From positions 155,375-185,696 of the forward strand of contig JBNGIQ010009433.1 of assembly GCA_049999765.1 (NCBI GenBank): DNA of 30,322 bases. The letters are read 5' to 3'. Origin of the DNA: Phaeoceros laevis. Its lineage: Eukaryota; Anthocerotophyta; Anthocerotopsida; Notothyladales. A program made the translations under genes and the position numbers. Shown piece by piece: positions 10,102 through 20,243 of the stretch. Below the pieces are notes generated by a model. That model was not told where the DNA came from. It ran no database searches and saw nothing but the letters and a program-made list of their open reading frames with translations. Positions within the stretch are counted from its first letter, which is position 1. Each line of letters starts with the position of its first letter.

Positions 10102-10229
10102 AACATTCTGTCATTTGAGAATACCGAAGGATCCATCATTGCCCACTAATATTGATCTCTAATTTAACATTCTGTCATTTGAGAATACCGAAGGATCCAT
10201 CATTGCCCACTAATATTGATCTCTAATTT
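10102..10229 (+). repeat. Perfect tandem duplication of 64 bp
   Basis: 10102-10165 and 10166-10229 both begin AACATTCTGTCATTTGAGAA and run to TCTCTAATTT with no difference seen. The identity implies a recent duplication. Confidence 0.9.
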
Positions 10230-10364
10230 AAAATTAGAACTTTCAAAGCTGGTATTTAACCTTGAGGCCTAAATTATGTGCATTCAGCGCATAATCATGC
10301 ATGTGGAGCCCTTGCACTCAAGAAAAATATGTTTTTTTACGATGCGTAGTAATTGAATTACAAT

Positions 10365-10795
10365 GGTCTAACAGTGCACTATTATATCATTGTAAATAGC
10401 GTACTACACTGAAATTACTACGATCGTTGTTAAGTCGTTGTAAAGCGTACTACATTGAAATTACTACGATCGTTATTAAGTCGTTGTAAAATATTACAAT
10501 GTCTCTATAACAGCGTATTATAGTGAAATTACTACAATCCTTGTTAGTCCTTGTAAAATATGTCATTGTAAAATATTACAATGTCTCTACAGCAGCGTAT
10601 TATAGTGAAATTACTACGATCGTTGTTAGTCGTTGTTAAATATTACAATGTCTCTACAGCAGCATTCTTTGTTAGTTTTCTCTACAGCAGCGTTCTTTGT
10701 TAGTCGTTGTAAATATTATTGTAAAATAGTACAATGTCTCTACAGTAGCGTTCTTTGTTAGTCGTTGTAAATATTACAACATCTTTATAGCATCT
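10365..10795 (+). repeat. Tandem/interspersed motif array A
   Basis: Recurring modules include GTGAAATTACTACGATCGT, TTGTTAGTCGTTGTAAA and TTACAATGTCTCTACAGCAG. Spacing is irregular, about 46, 68 and 80 bases. ACGATCGT is a perfect palindrome, and CATTGTAA/TTACAATG pairs can form small hairpins. The same modules recur at 12126-12262, on the far side of a 1.3-kb segment. This resembles subterminal repeats of DNA transposons such as CACTA or hAT, or a satellite. Confidence 0.8.
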
Positions 10796-12125
10796 GATGG
10801 GACCGGTAACCTCCTCAAATACATACATACATACAACATAATTGTATGTATGTATAACTTATTGTGTAAATGTTTTGTGAAAACATTGCAGACCATGGCG
10901 AGTGGATAAATGTGATTCTGTACTCCCTAGCCAACGGGATTTTCGGCAGCTTTGCTGTTGGGCAATATCCTACACAAAGGTTTTTTTAAGGGGTGACGGC
11001 TGGTCTTAATGACTGCCGACTCTTTGCAGCTCACAAGGAAACCGCTTACTTGACACCTGTAACCAAACTGGTGGCTAGCTACCCCTTGCCTTCTAGACAG
11101 GTTTGCCGCCAAACAACACCTCAATGACTGCTAACCTAAAATCTACTCCTACTTAAGCCGGCTACCCCAAGCTGTCTGCACCCACACTCATCTTTTCCCG
11201 CTGCTGCAATTTTGTCCCCTCAGAGCTTTCGCCATAGTCAGCTGCTCCTCCACTGCTCTTTCACTGTTCTTTCCTTGGCCCCCAATGGCCCAGCAGGTAT
11301 CTTGTGAACCTGCACACCAGATAGCTCTGATTTCAGTAGACTGTTGTGTTCATGTTTTTTACCTGTTCAGGTTTTCCCAGGATTGTGCTGTTGATTGCTT
11401 GCTAAACACCAAGTGTTCAGAGCTACTGTTTTCTCCCCAGCAGCTCCTACACACAAGGTGTACATGAACAGGGACAAACATAACCCTCACAAGTGTAGAA
11501 CTAGAACTGGTGCGCGTTGTACCTGAATCTGCCTGCCCAGGGACCAGAAATTCAGGCCAAGGAGCCCCGACAGGCACTGATGAAGGCGGGGGGAGGAATA
11601 GCCTCACTAGCCATTTACATCGTTGCCCAGCTGCTGTGCTCTTTGACAAGACTTTGTGAATCCTGCTCAAAGAAGCTTGTGTGAGTACTGTTTTCAGCTT
11701 GCATAATAGGTCTACAGCTTTGTAATCTACAGCTGCACAAGTTGCACATTGTTGCTATTGATAACTGGTCATAAATCCGCCTCTTGTCAAGTATTTGTGC
11801 TGTACGCCAAGGTGGTGAATTGCTGCTACCCACTGTGCATACCTGGACAACAATGCAACAATGCTACAATGTTTGCTGCGATCCCTGTCCAACACACACT
11901 CGGAGGAGTTAGGAACTCTTGTGAACTAGCAGTCCGTGCTAGAAGCGCTGTTATGAAAAGCTGTCAAAGGGCATGATCAAATGTCACGAAATGTCATGAT
12001 TCCAAGACAGCAACTTGTGATTTGTGACAGTCTTTGCATTTATGTTGGACAAGTCCCTGTTAGGGCTACTGGCAGGGCACAACTTTGCTTGTGGGCCTGT
12101 ATGTAATACAACATACACACATATA
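10796..12125. other. Gene-free segment between two related motif arrays
   Basis: About 1.3 kb of mixed composition, partly CT-rich (11160-11290). The longest frames (around 100 residues) show no domain and overlap on both strands. I see no transposase. It may be the interior of a non-autonomous transposon. Confidence 0.4.
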
Positions 12126-12262
12126 GCATTCGTTGTTAGTCGTTGCAAATCTTACAACGTCTCTACAAACGTTCGTTGTTAGTCGTTGTAAGATTTACAA
12201 TGCTTTACAATGATTTACGGATTGTCGTGTCGTTGTAAGATTTACAATGCTTTACAATGATT
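12126..12262 (+). repeat. Motif array B, related to array A
   Basis: CGTTGTTAGTCGTTG occurs at about 12131 and 12174, followed by a repeated TCGTTGTAAGATTTACAATG unit. Orientation is the same as array A. Confidence 0.8.
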
Positions 12263-12278
12263 TGTTCCTTTGACAGGG

Positions 12279-12380
12279 TTCCTTTGTACAATCCAGTTCC
12301 TTTGGCAGGTTACTTGACAGGCTTCCTTTGTACAATCCAGTTCCTTTGGCACGTTACTTGAAAGGGTTCGTTTGGCAGGT
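12279..12380 (+). repeat. Short tandem repeat, 44-bp unit
   Basis: TTCCTTTGTACAATCCAGTT begins at 12279 and 12323; a partial third unit (TTTGGCAGGTTACTTGA) follows. Confidence 0.8.
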
Positions 12381-12476
12381 TACTTGACCGAGCGAGTCAC
12401 ATAGCTTGTGATCAGGAGCTTGTGGCCATGAAAGTGAAAGTTTACCCTAGCTGTGTCGTTGAATGACGGCATGGCA

Positions 12477-12625
12477 CAAGCACAAAGGTTTGAGGTTTTT
12501 TATGGTGAATGGAATATAAGTAAGCCAAGTCAAGCACAAAGGTTTGATGATTTTTATGGTGAAAGTAGCCAAGTCAAGTCAAGCACTATGGTTTGAGGAT
12601 TTTTATGGTGAAAGTAGCCAAGTCT
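12477..12625 (+). repeat. Three-copy tandem repeat, about 49-54-bp unit
   Basis: Units starting CAAGCACAAAGGTTTGA lie at 12477, 12531 and 12580 and each contains TTTTTATGGTGAA. They are degenerate copies. Confidence 0.8.
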
Positions 12626-13416
12626 ATTAACCCCAAGGGCGTCCGTTTTGAGGCACATCCGGTGCAACTAGTCAGTTCTCCTCCGTCGCCTTAGACTTTT
12701 GGAGCTCCACGAGGAGGACTGGGTTAGCCTAAGATGCGCACTTGAGCCCAGGGTCGATCTTGGGCGGCATGGCAATGTGTCGCCCTCTATGGCATGGCGG
12801 TGCAGCCGCGCGGGGATTGATGGTCTTTGCCTATCAGAGTGTACTTCAATTCTGCAATATGCGTGCATAGCCAACCTCAAATCCTTGAAGACCACTTCCA
12901 CCTGCACCAGCAACAAAGCCGTGGAGCAATTTGTAGAACACCGATTATACTTTGACACCCCCACCCTAGTTTACTTCTTCCAGAAAATAAGATACAAAAT
13001 TTATGTAACGGGCACACCCTCAAATCATGTGGTGAACACGTCTCTTGTTGAGTAACCTGTCCAACATATTCCTAACCTCCCACAATTAGCATACATGTTT
13101 AAAATGCAGTTACCAACGTTTTGTCGACCACAAGGTGGTTTGAGACGACCTTAGGGCGCATCCACCAATATGATGTGGCCGGAGCCAACCAGCCTACAAG
13201 ACTTGATAAGACAAACACCGAGGATGGATGCACCACAAGGCATCAATACACGGCAATCAACGAGGTGGCCTCGCCCGTAACGTCTAGCAAGCCACACAAA
13301 GAATATGCTCTACCACTTCACTACCTAATTAATGCACAGGGTCCTCAAGAAGGTTGGAGAAACAGTCTCAAGTCTTCCCTAATTGAGGCCGACCAGATGG
13401 GGACAGTACCTAGGTA
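12626..13416. other. Downstream of the LEAFY gene, no supported gene
   Basis: Frames of about 100-118 residues occur on both strands (12699-13055 plus, 12668-12964 minus, 13121-13429 plus). They overlap each other and have no recognisable motif. Part of this must hold the LEAFY 3' untranslated region. Confidence 0.45.
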
Positions 13417-14872
13417 TCAGGCTGGATAGTGTTTGCTCTTCTCTTGATGACACAGCTGTATTAGCTTCTTGGGCACATACCAGATTTTCAACTTCTCGTG
13501 ACTATTGAATAGCCCTTCAATGTCCCAGGATTTCTCCTTGGCCATTTTTATAAGAGGTGAGTAGCAGGCCTGACACCACGCCCCTACGTTTTCTCCTCGC
13601 TCCTTGCAACACCTCCTTAGTTCATCTGACTTGTCACTGGCTAAACAGTGCAATGCATAGCAGTGGACATACTGCCTCATCTTTGGCTTGTTGATATATC
13701 CAGCCCCCTGTACTTTCGCATGTCGGAACACCTGGTTGGTCACCTGAAGGACGAATCGATATAAGAAAACTGTAGGCCGAGTGAGGGTACCCCAATTGAA
13801 GTTGAGGACATGCGTTCGAACAGCGGAAGTATACGCACCTTGGTAGGACATTTTTCTCCCTTTTCTCTGGCAAGGTGTTGCACCTCTTCCAGAAACTTTC
13901 CAGCTTGCTCATACAGGTTGAAAAGGTAGTCCAACCCATTCTTTTTACCTTTTGCAAGCTCACCAGGCTCTGTTACCACAAACGGATGTTCTCTCGGCCT
14001 GTCGTCGCCCTCCTCGCCAGGCTCTTTCGTCTTCCGCTTTCTTTTCCCCCGACTCTTCCCCGAGCCAGTTTTCCCTTCACTGTCACTGCTTAGTTCCGAC
14101 AGCAGTCCAGGCAGAGCTACAGGACTCATCACTGCAAGCTCATTGACACTCATCAAAGAATGGGCCTGCTCATCTTTAACGTCCTTCTTCTTCCGGGGTT
14201 TACTGGGTGCTGCCAGGTTGAGGGTTACAAAGCTCAGTAAGAACAGAATCAGGCGAAAACAGCTGACAGCACCGTACAGGAAACTGACAAAACCAAGAAA
14301 GTCTCACAACAAGGCGAAGCGAAGAGACAAGAATTGACCTGCTACAATTGCCTACCGAGTCTTGGAGAGGGTGCACACATATTGGCCATACCACCAGAGA
14401 CAGCAATACCCCCATTGCCAATCCCCACGGCGCCTACACCTCCCACACCAGCTACACAGTCAGAGACCTTAAATTGGCCCTTCGGATCCATCATGCCGTC
14501 AGTCCTTGACTTCATCTCCATACGCACACGATCTATTTCGTCCAAGACCCTCCTCTCAGCCCGGACTGCCGACTTGATGCCATACTTCTCGCCTACCAAG
14601 AGATCCACCCTGTAGTTCTCTACCAATGTCTTGATCAGAGAATCCAACTCTTCATCCGTCATATTGATCATCGTGCCGACAGTGAACCCCATCTGTGCCA
14701 TGGTCTCCAAAGTGGACGGTCTGACTCCATAATCTCGAAAGAGTTCGTCCAGAGTTTTAGCCTCCCTCTTCCCCATGCAGGAGAAGCCTTGGTCAAACAT
14801 CCTGCTCTCCCGCGGCACCACCAAGGAGTTGTCCTTCTGGAGCATGAGACCGTCCCTGAGCGGCATCGCCAT
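13417..14872 (-). CDS. LFY: LEAFY/FLORICAULA transcription factor (three exons)
   Basis: Plant-specific nuclear transcription factor; in ferns and mosses it acts in cell division and shoot development, in flowering plants in floral identity. Modelled exons: 14872-14356, 14209-13839 and 13743-13417, giving 404 residues, normal for the family. Two introns match the conserved LFY structure, and CPTK|VTNQVF at the second junction is the family's junction. Exon 1 has the SAM-like oligomerisation domain ([37 protein letters not shown]). Exon 2 has a basic [13 protein letters not shown] stretch (likely nuclear signal) and [13 protein letters not shown]. Exon 3 holds the helix-turn-helix core. Base-contact residues R237, N291 and K307 (Arabidopsis numbering) are present; 312 is Gln, 345 is Cys, 387 is His and 390 is Lys. 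A donor at 14392 is an alternative exon 1 end (392 residues). The start is the first ATG in frame, but the frame is open to 15133. Confidence 0.93.
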
Positions 14873-15133
14873 GTCCTTCTGTCCCAGAAGAACCGGCCTC
14901 GTCGGAACGGGCCATTTGGATATGAGTCCATCTGCTACGAAATCAGAGAGCTCCTCGGCATCAAGGTTGCCCGACAGGAGCCCCGCATACGTACGGCGAT
15001 GAGCTTCAGCTTCTTGCGCCAGATTTGACACCTTCTCTTCGCCGTGGTTATATATGAAGCAGGAGCTCTCCGTGTGATTCTCGTCAGGCCGGCGTCCCAC
15101 ACGCTCTTCTCCGGGCGAAGCACAAAACCAAGC
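14873..15133 (-). other. Open frame upstream of the first LEAFY ATG, possibly coding
   Basis: In frame with LEAFY exon 1, 87 codons are open without any ATG. The translation looks like real protein (EEKVSNLAQEAEAHRR, then DAEELSDFVADGLISKWP). An in-frame TAG at 15134-15136 ends it and can also serve as a splice acceptor. A good donor (CAG|GTACGT) lies on the minus strand at 15693/15692, preceded by an ATG at 15730. The true N-terminus may therefore come from an upstream exon, or this is 5' untranslated sequence. Confidence 0.5.
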
Positions 15134-16139
15134 CTACACTTCTAAGCTCTGCTGCCAACAGCATTGCAAGATTTTGCGCCTCTTACACTGACGAAATCCT
15201 GCATCTTCGACCTCACGCCTTGAGCAGGACTAAGAGCTGATCCAAAACGCCACCTCAAAGTCCACACCTTCCTTCCAGCGGCAGGTAATCCAATCCAGCT
15301 CCTCTGATCCGCTACAAGATCGGGGGTCACACGCCTCGGAATCCCAAACCCTGAAAGGCCACACTTCCGGAACCAGACAACTGCCAAGCGAGGCACACTC
15401 TGAGAGATCTTGCACAAAGAAACCGGAGCCGGGGCTGGTGACAGCACAAGAGAGCAAGAAACATCACCCGATTCCAGAAACCTCCAGTTCGGAGGATCCG
15501 AAAACCGACACAACCTCCACCCGCCAGCCCGTCCCACCGCAGCAGCAAGCACCAGCCATACTCAGCGCACTGGGCCGCAGGCAATGCGGCGGGGGCTGTT
15601 CTCCGGACGGAGGTGGCAGATAGAGCCTCGGCGGGAGGCAGCGCAGGAGGCAACGGTGGGAAGCAAAGCGGTCTACGCGGTCAAGAACGTACCTGAGAGG
15701 CACTAGGAGGGAGACGGACTTGAGTGGCATCCGTGCGTGGCCCGCCGCTCGGTGGCGATGCTGCTGAGTCCCGAGGGAAGAACCTTTGGACGCCCGCGCC
15801 TCAACGTCGGTCGGTCGCTCGAGAGCCGCGGCAGCCAGGAAGACGATGACCCCGCCCGACCTTACTTATTTACCACTACCCGGTCCGGGTGAGCTTCCCG
15901 TCCCCGTCCGGTAACGCTCCCTTGTCTGTTTCTTCCGAATCTTTGCGTGCTAATCATCCGTCTCTTTCACCGTACAGAGCTGCTCCCCGTGCACATATGC
16001 CTGCTCTTCTCCGACTGCGACCCAGCGCGGACATTGCAAATTTAGGCCTTCGACCAGAATCGTCCTAATCCATGATTATACACGCGGTCCAATCTCAGTG
16101 ACTGCAGTTCCAGTCCCACCGAGACCTAGATACGCTTTA
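15134..16139 (-). promoter_or_regulatory. Presumed LEAFY 5' region and promoter
   Basis: This 1-kb GC-rich interval lies between the LEAFY coding region and the stop of the next minus-strand gene. Many frames overlap on both strands, as expected of GC-rich non-coding DNA. A weak TATA-like TAAATAAG sits on the minus strand at 15866-15873. Specific regulatory sites cannot be assigned. Confidence 0.35.
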
Positions 16140-19100
16140 TCACTGCCTATTTGGGCAGGAAAGGTCTAACGTTAGCTTCTGTCTAAGCATGCCACATGTA
16201 CTCAAGGTGGGGCACGACAGCACGTATTCTTCCTCTTTCAATTTCAAGTGAACATCTTTCAGCTTTGCATCCAAGAGGTGGCATTCAGTGTGTGCTATAT
16301 CGTCAACAGAAAACGTATGCACAGCTCCACTCATGGCTGTCAAACAGCTCTGTCCTGGTACCTTCCAAGCTCCGGTTTTCAGTCTCATTGCCTGAATGCC
16401 CTTGGCCTTCTCCTGCATTTGAGCAGCTGCATAGATGTTTGACATCAACACATATGCTGCAGCATCATTTTTGTCCAACCTCACTGCGCATTCAAATGCG
16501 TGAGTGCCAAGCTCCACATCAGCCCACTTTTGGCAAGCACCCAACACACACCTCCACAGCACACCATTCGGTTGGCAAGGCATCGTCTTCACCATCTGCA
16601 TTGCCTGGTTCATCTGCCCTGCACGGGCAAGGAGATCCACAATGCAAGTATAGTGCTCAATGGTTGGCCTGATGCCATACTCTCTGCACATAGCCCCGAA
16701 GTACTCCAGGCCTTTGTCCACTAGACCCGCATGACTGCACACAGTGAGAAGGCTGAGAAATGTGACGCCGTCGGGTTGTATGCCGTCCTGCCTAGCTACG
16801 TGAAACAACTGGAACACAAGGTCACTGAGTCCTTGGCGGGCATATCCTGCAATCAGTGCACTCCATGTCACAACATCCCTTCCCGACGTTGCATTAAACA
16901 CCTGCTGCGCATCAGCCATGCTCCCACACTTGCCATACATGTCGATAAGGGCGTTTGCTAGAAACAAATCTTTTGCATCGAGTCCAAGTGTGAGTATTTG
17001 AGCATGAATTTCCTTCCCCTTCTCCAGTCCTGCCACACTACCACAAGCTTGCAGTAGGGCTACAAAGGTAACTGCATTGGCCGCCGTGATGCCCTCCTGT
17101 TGCATATTGGCATAAAGATCAAGCGCTTCCTGACTAAGTCCATGCAGAACATATCCTGCAATCATGGCCGTCCACGTCACGACAGTTTTGCTTGGCAAAG
17201 TGTCAAACACTGTCCTTGCTTGATCTAAGCTACCGCACTTAGCATACATGTCGACCATGCAGGCTCCAACAACTACATCACTTTCCAGTCCTCTGTCTTT
17301 AATCAGTTCACAAAGGTGCTGGCCCTGATCCAGCACTGGCACGCTGCCACAGGCTTGCAGGAGGCATACAAATGTAACAGCATTGGCTGGAGTGATGCCC
17401 TCCTGCTGCATGCTTGAATGAACGGCAAGAGCTTCTTCACCCAGCCCATGCTGAGTATATCCTGAGATTAAAGCATTCCATGTCATCACATTTTTGCACA
17501 ACATGTTGTCAAACACTCGGTGTGCATCCTCTAAACTCCCGCATTTGGCATACATGTCCACAAGGCAAGTACCAAGAACCACGTCAGCATCCAGTCCTCT
17601 CTCCTGAATTTGTGCGTGAAGATTCTTCCCCTCATCCAAAGCTTTGAGACTGGCACATGCCTCCAGGAGGCATGCAAATGTAACAGCATTAGCTGAACTA
17701 ATGCCTTCCTGTTGCATACTTTGATAAAGCCTGAGAGCCTCTTGACCAAGTCCATGTTGAGCATATCCTGCGATCATGGCAGTCCACGTTACAACATTTT
17801 TGTTTGGAAGCTCAAGAAACACTCTGTATGCGTCCTGTAAACTCCCACACTTGGCAAACATGTCCACAAGGCAGGTCCCAACCACCACATCAGCTTCAAG
17901 TCCCTGTTCCTGAATTTTTGTATGAAGCTGCTTCCCCTGATGCAGCGCTCCGATGCTGGCAAATGCCTGCAGCAGGCATACATATGTAACAGCGTTAGCT
18001 GGACTGACGCATTCTTTCTGCATGGTTTCATAGAGCATAAGCGCTTCGTCACCAAGCCCCTGCTCAGCATAGCCTAGAATCATGGTGGTCCAGGTTACCA
18101 CATCTCGGACTGAGAGACGGCTGAATACTCTCCATGCATCCTCCAAGCAGTCACATTTCGAATACATGTCAATAACAGCGTTAGCCAGAGATACATCAGT
18201 ATCTTCGAGCCCCGATTTGGAGATCTGAGAATGGATCCCTTTCCCCTTTTCCAAGCCTGCCACACTACCGCAAGCCTGCAGGAGGCACAAAAATGTAATA
18301 GAATCGGCCTGAGTGATGCCCTCTTGTTGCATACTGTCGTACAGAGATAAAGCCTCTTCACCTAGCCCATACTGCACATATCCGGCGAAAATGACATTCC
18401 ATGTCACAACATCTCTAGTTGGCAATCTGTCAAATACCCTGCGTGCATCCTGTAGGCAGCCACACTTGGCGTACATGCTCACAAGGGAGTTTCCAATAAC
18501 CAGATCAGCTTCCAGTTCTCTATTCAGAATTTGTGCATGCAGCTGCTTCCCTTGATGCAGAGCCCCAGCTCTTGTACATGCTTGCAGGAGACATACAAAT
18601 GTCACAGCATCGGCTGGTGTTATACCCTCCCGTTGCATACCTCCATAAAGAGTTAGAGCTTCTTGGCCAAGCCCATGCTGCACGTATCCTGCAATCATGG
18701 CATTCCAAGTTACCACATCTCTGGTTGGCAGATTGTCAAACAAGGCACGTGCATCCTCTAAGCTCCCACACTTCGCATACATGTTGACTAGGGAGTTGCC
18801 AACGACTACATCAGCATCGAGTCCACTTTCCCGTATTTGCAAATGGAGCTGCTTTCCTTGAGGCAGAGCTCGTACTCTAACACATGCTTGCAGGGTACAT
18901 ACAAATGTGACCGCATCGGCTCGAATGGTTCCTTCGCACTGCATTCTTTCGTAGAGAGCAAGGGCTTCATAACCCAGCCCATGCTGAGCATATCCTCCAA
19001 TAATCACATTCCATGTCACGACGTCCTTGCTTGGCATATGGTCGAACACTTTTTGGGCATCGTCCAAGCTCCCGCATTTTGCATACATGTCCACAAGACA

Positions 19101-19694
19101 GTTCCCTACAAGTTGATTAACTTCAGTTCCCCGAATATCTCCATGCACCTGCCTACCAGCATGCAGATCCTTTGCAGTGGCACAAGCTTTCAGGACTGCC
19201 ACAAATACATGGTTGTCTGGCCTCACAGCTGACTCACGCATCTTTTCATACAACTCTATAGCCAATACAGGCTGGCCACATCGTGCATGTGCTAAAATAA
19301 TGGAAGCCCACACATACCGATTAGGAGCAGGCACCTTACTGAAGACCCTTCCTGCTTCCTCCAACCTCCCATGAGTAGCATACATACGAATTAAGTGGTT
19401 CGCCAAGAATCCGTCTGACTCGTACCCACTCTTAACAGCAAGAGTATGAACACGGGTGCCAAGCACCAAATTTCTCAGGGTAATGCAGTCCTTCAAAACA
19501 CCGTAGAAGACAGAGTTGTCAACATGAGATCCTCGTTCCACCAAGCCGTGCAACGCTTCAACAACCTGACTAAGCTGTCCGTCCTCACGTCCTTGGCTCC
19601 AAGTTCCAGCCTGAGAATCCGTTCCGTAGCACGCCACTCTGCAAGGCCCAAAAGCGAGGTTCGACTTGAACATAGATGTGCAGCTACTGGCCAT
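16140..19694 (-). CDS. PLS-class PPR protein, E+ subgroup, nine PLS triplets, no DYW domain
   Basis: A 1184-residue single-exon gene. PLS-class PPR proteins bind organelle RNA one repeat per base and specify editing sites. After an N-terminal region that may include an organelle targeting peptide (MASSCTSMFKSNLAFGP), repeats run from about residue 60 to 1040. Nine P-type motifs are visible, one diverged (NRYVWASIILAHA) and eight of the form VVTWNAMIAGYVQHGLGQEA, each in a triplet of about 102 residues with GNSLVNMYAKCGSLEDA and VTFVCLLQACTRA partners. E1 starts near 1044 and E2 near 1078 (YVLMSNIYAAA). The PG box is VPGQSCLTA and E+ ends near 1158 (AKLKDVHLKLKEEEYV). The DYW domain should follow, but only 26 unrelated residues do. 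It shares its N-terminal layout with the gene at 26420-28729, so they are paralogues. A deaminase would have to be supplied in trans. Confidence 0.93.
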   Translation of the reverse strand: MASSCTSMFKSNLAFGPCRVACYGTDSQAGTWSQGREDGQLSQVVEALHGLVERGSHVDNSVFYGVLKDCITLRNLVLGTRVHTLAVKSGYESDGFLANHLIRMYATHGRLEEAGRVFSKVPAPNRYVWASIILAHARCGQPVLAIELYEKMRESAVRPDNHVFVAVLKACATAKDLHAGRQVHGDIRGTEVNQLVGNCLVDMYAKCGSLDDAQKVFDHMPSKDVVTWNVIIGGYAQHGLGYEALALYERMQCEGTIRADAVTFVCTLQACVRVRALPQGKQLHLQIRESGLDADVVVGNSLVNMYAKCGSLEDARALFDNLPTRDVVTWNAMIAGYVQHGLGQEALTLYGGMQREGITPADAVTFVCLLQACTRAGALHQGKQLHAQILNRELEADLVIGNSLVSMYAKCGCLQDARRVFDRLPTRDVVTWNVIFAGYVQYGLGEEALSLYDSMQQEGITQADSITFLCLLQACGSVAGLEKGKGIHSQISKSGLEDTDVSLANAVIDMYSKCDCLEDAWRVFSRLSVRDVVTWTTMILGYAEQGLGDEALMLYETMQKECVSPANAVTYVCLLQAFASIGALHQGKQLHTKIQEQGLEADVVVGTCLVDMFAKCGSLQDAYRVFLELPNKNVVTWTAMIAGYAQHGLGQEALRLYQSMQQEGISSANAVTFACLLEACASLKALDEGKNLHAQIQERGLDADVVLGTCLVDMYAKCGSLEDAHRVFDNMLCKNVMTWNALISGYTQHGLGEEALAVHSSMQQEGITPANAVTFVCLLQACGSVPVLDQGQHLCELIKDRGLESDVVVGACMVDMYAKCGSLDQARTVFDTLPSKTVVTWTAMIAGYVLHGLSQEALDLYANMQQEGITAANAVTFVALLQACGSVAGLEKGKEIHAQILTLGLDAKDLFLANALIDMYGKCGSMADAQQVFNATSGRDVVTWSALIAGYARQGLSDLVFQLFHVARQDGIQPDGVTFLSLLTVCSHAGLVDKGLEYFGAMCREYGIRPTIEHYTCIVDLLARAGQMNQAMQMVKTMPCQPNGVLWRCVLGACQKWADVELGTHAFECAVRLDKNDAAAYVLMSNIYAAAQMQEKAKGIQAMRLKTGAWKVPGQSCLTAMSGAVHTFSVDDIAHTECHLLDAKLKDVHLKLKEEEYVLSCPTLSTCGMLRQKLTLDLSCPNRQ

Positions 19695-20243
19695 ATCTGT
19701 CTACAGCGCTTCCTTTCCTTATATGAGGTCATTCCAGTCAATCAAGGTAGACCAATTTCAGGCCTTGTCTGGGAGCTCGCGGTGTTTGCAAATCGCCCGG
19801 CCGAGTGCGTACGATGGGTACACACTCGGCCATGACCAAAGCTTGACTGTGTCAAGGAGTCGTTCCAGGAGTTCATACTTCGAACCTTCCTACTGTAGTC
19901 TTACTAAAAGTGAAGTGCTCGAATCTGCGCGCCGCAGAGGGAGCGGGTAGTCTCATAAATTGTAGAGGAGACTCGCAGTACAGGGAGGAGGCTGGGACAG
20001 TTGTGTTGTGGTGCTTTTGGAGAAGGGAGACAATGTCCTGTTTTAACCATTGCCAGTTTCAAGGCGCCAGCACCCTGGATTGGCAAGTCTGTCTGGCATG
20101 GTGTTCACAGAAGATCGATGTCGTCCAGCCTGCCGCTAGTTCTTCTAAGCGTATTCGGATTTTAACAGTTCAAGTGGTTAGCAGGAGGGAGGAACCAAGC
20201 AATCAGCTTGCTGTATGACTGGTGATCCCCTGGGACAGAGCCG
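19695..20243. promoter_or_regulatory. Shared upstream region of two divergent genes
   Basis: This 549-bp interval separates the start of the minus-strand PPR gene (19694) from the start of the plus-strand NYN gene (20244). It must hold both promoters and 5' untranslated regions. No clear TATA box or known element is visible, and the frames in it are short and overlap. Confidence 0.5.

Noticed and set aside
10365-10795. CRISPR-like array
   Set aside because: The genome is plant nuclear, units are degenerate, spacing is irregular and there are no unique spacers or Cas genes.
12699-13429. Frames of 102-118 residues downstream of LEAFY as genes
   Set aside because: Frames on opposite strands overlap, no motif, and no splice pattern linking them.
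15142-15730. Overlapping frames of 88-136 residues upstream of LEAFY
   Set aside because: Multiple frames on both strands in GC-rich sequence, no homology signal; best seen as 5' region, apart from the possible short upstream exon noted.
16196-19374. Plus-strand and other-frame ORFs inside the long PPR gene
   Set aside because: They repeat at the triplet period and are shadows of the conserved PPR frame.
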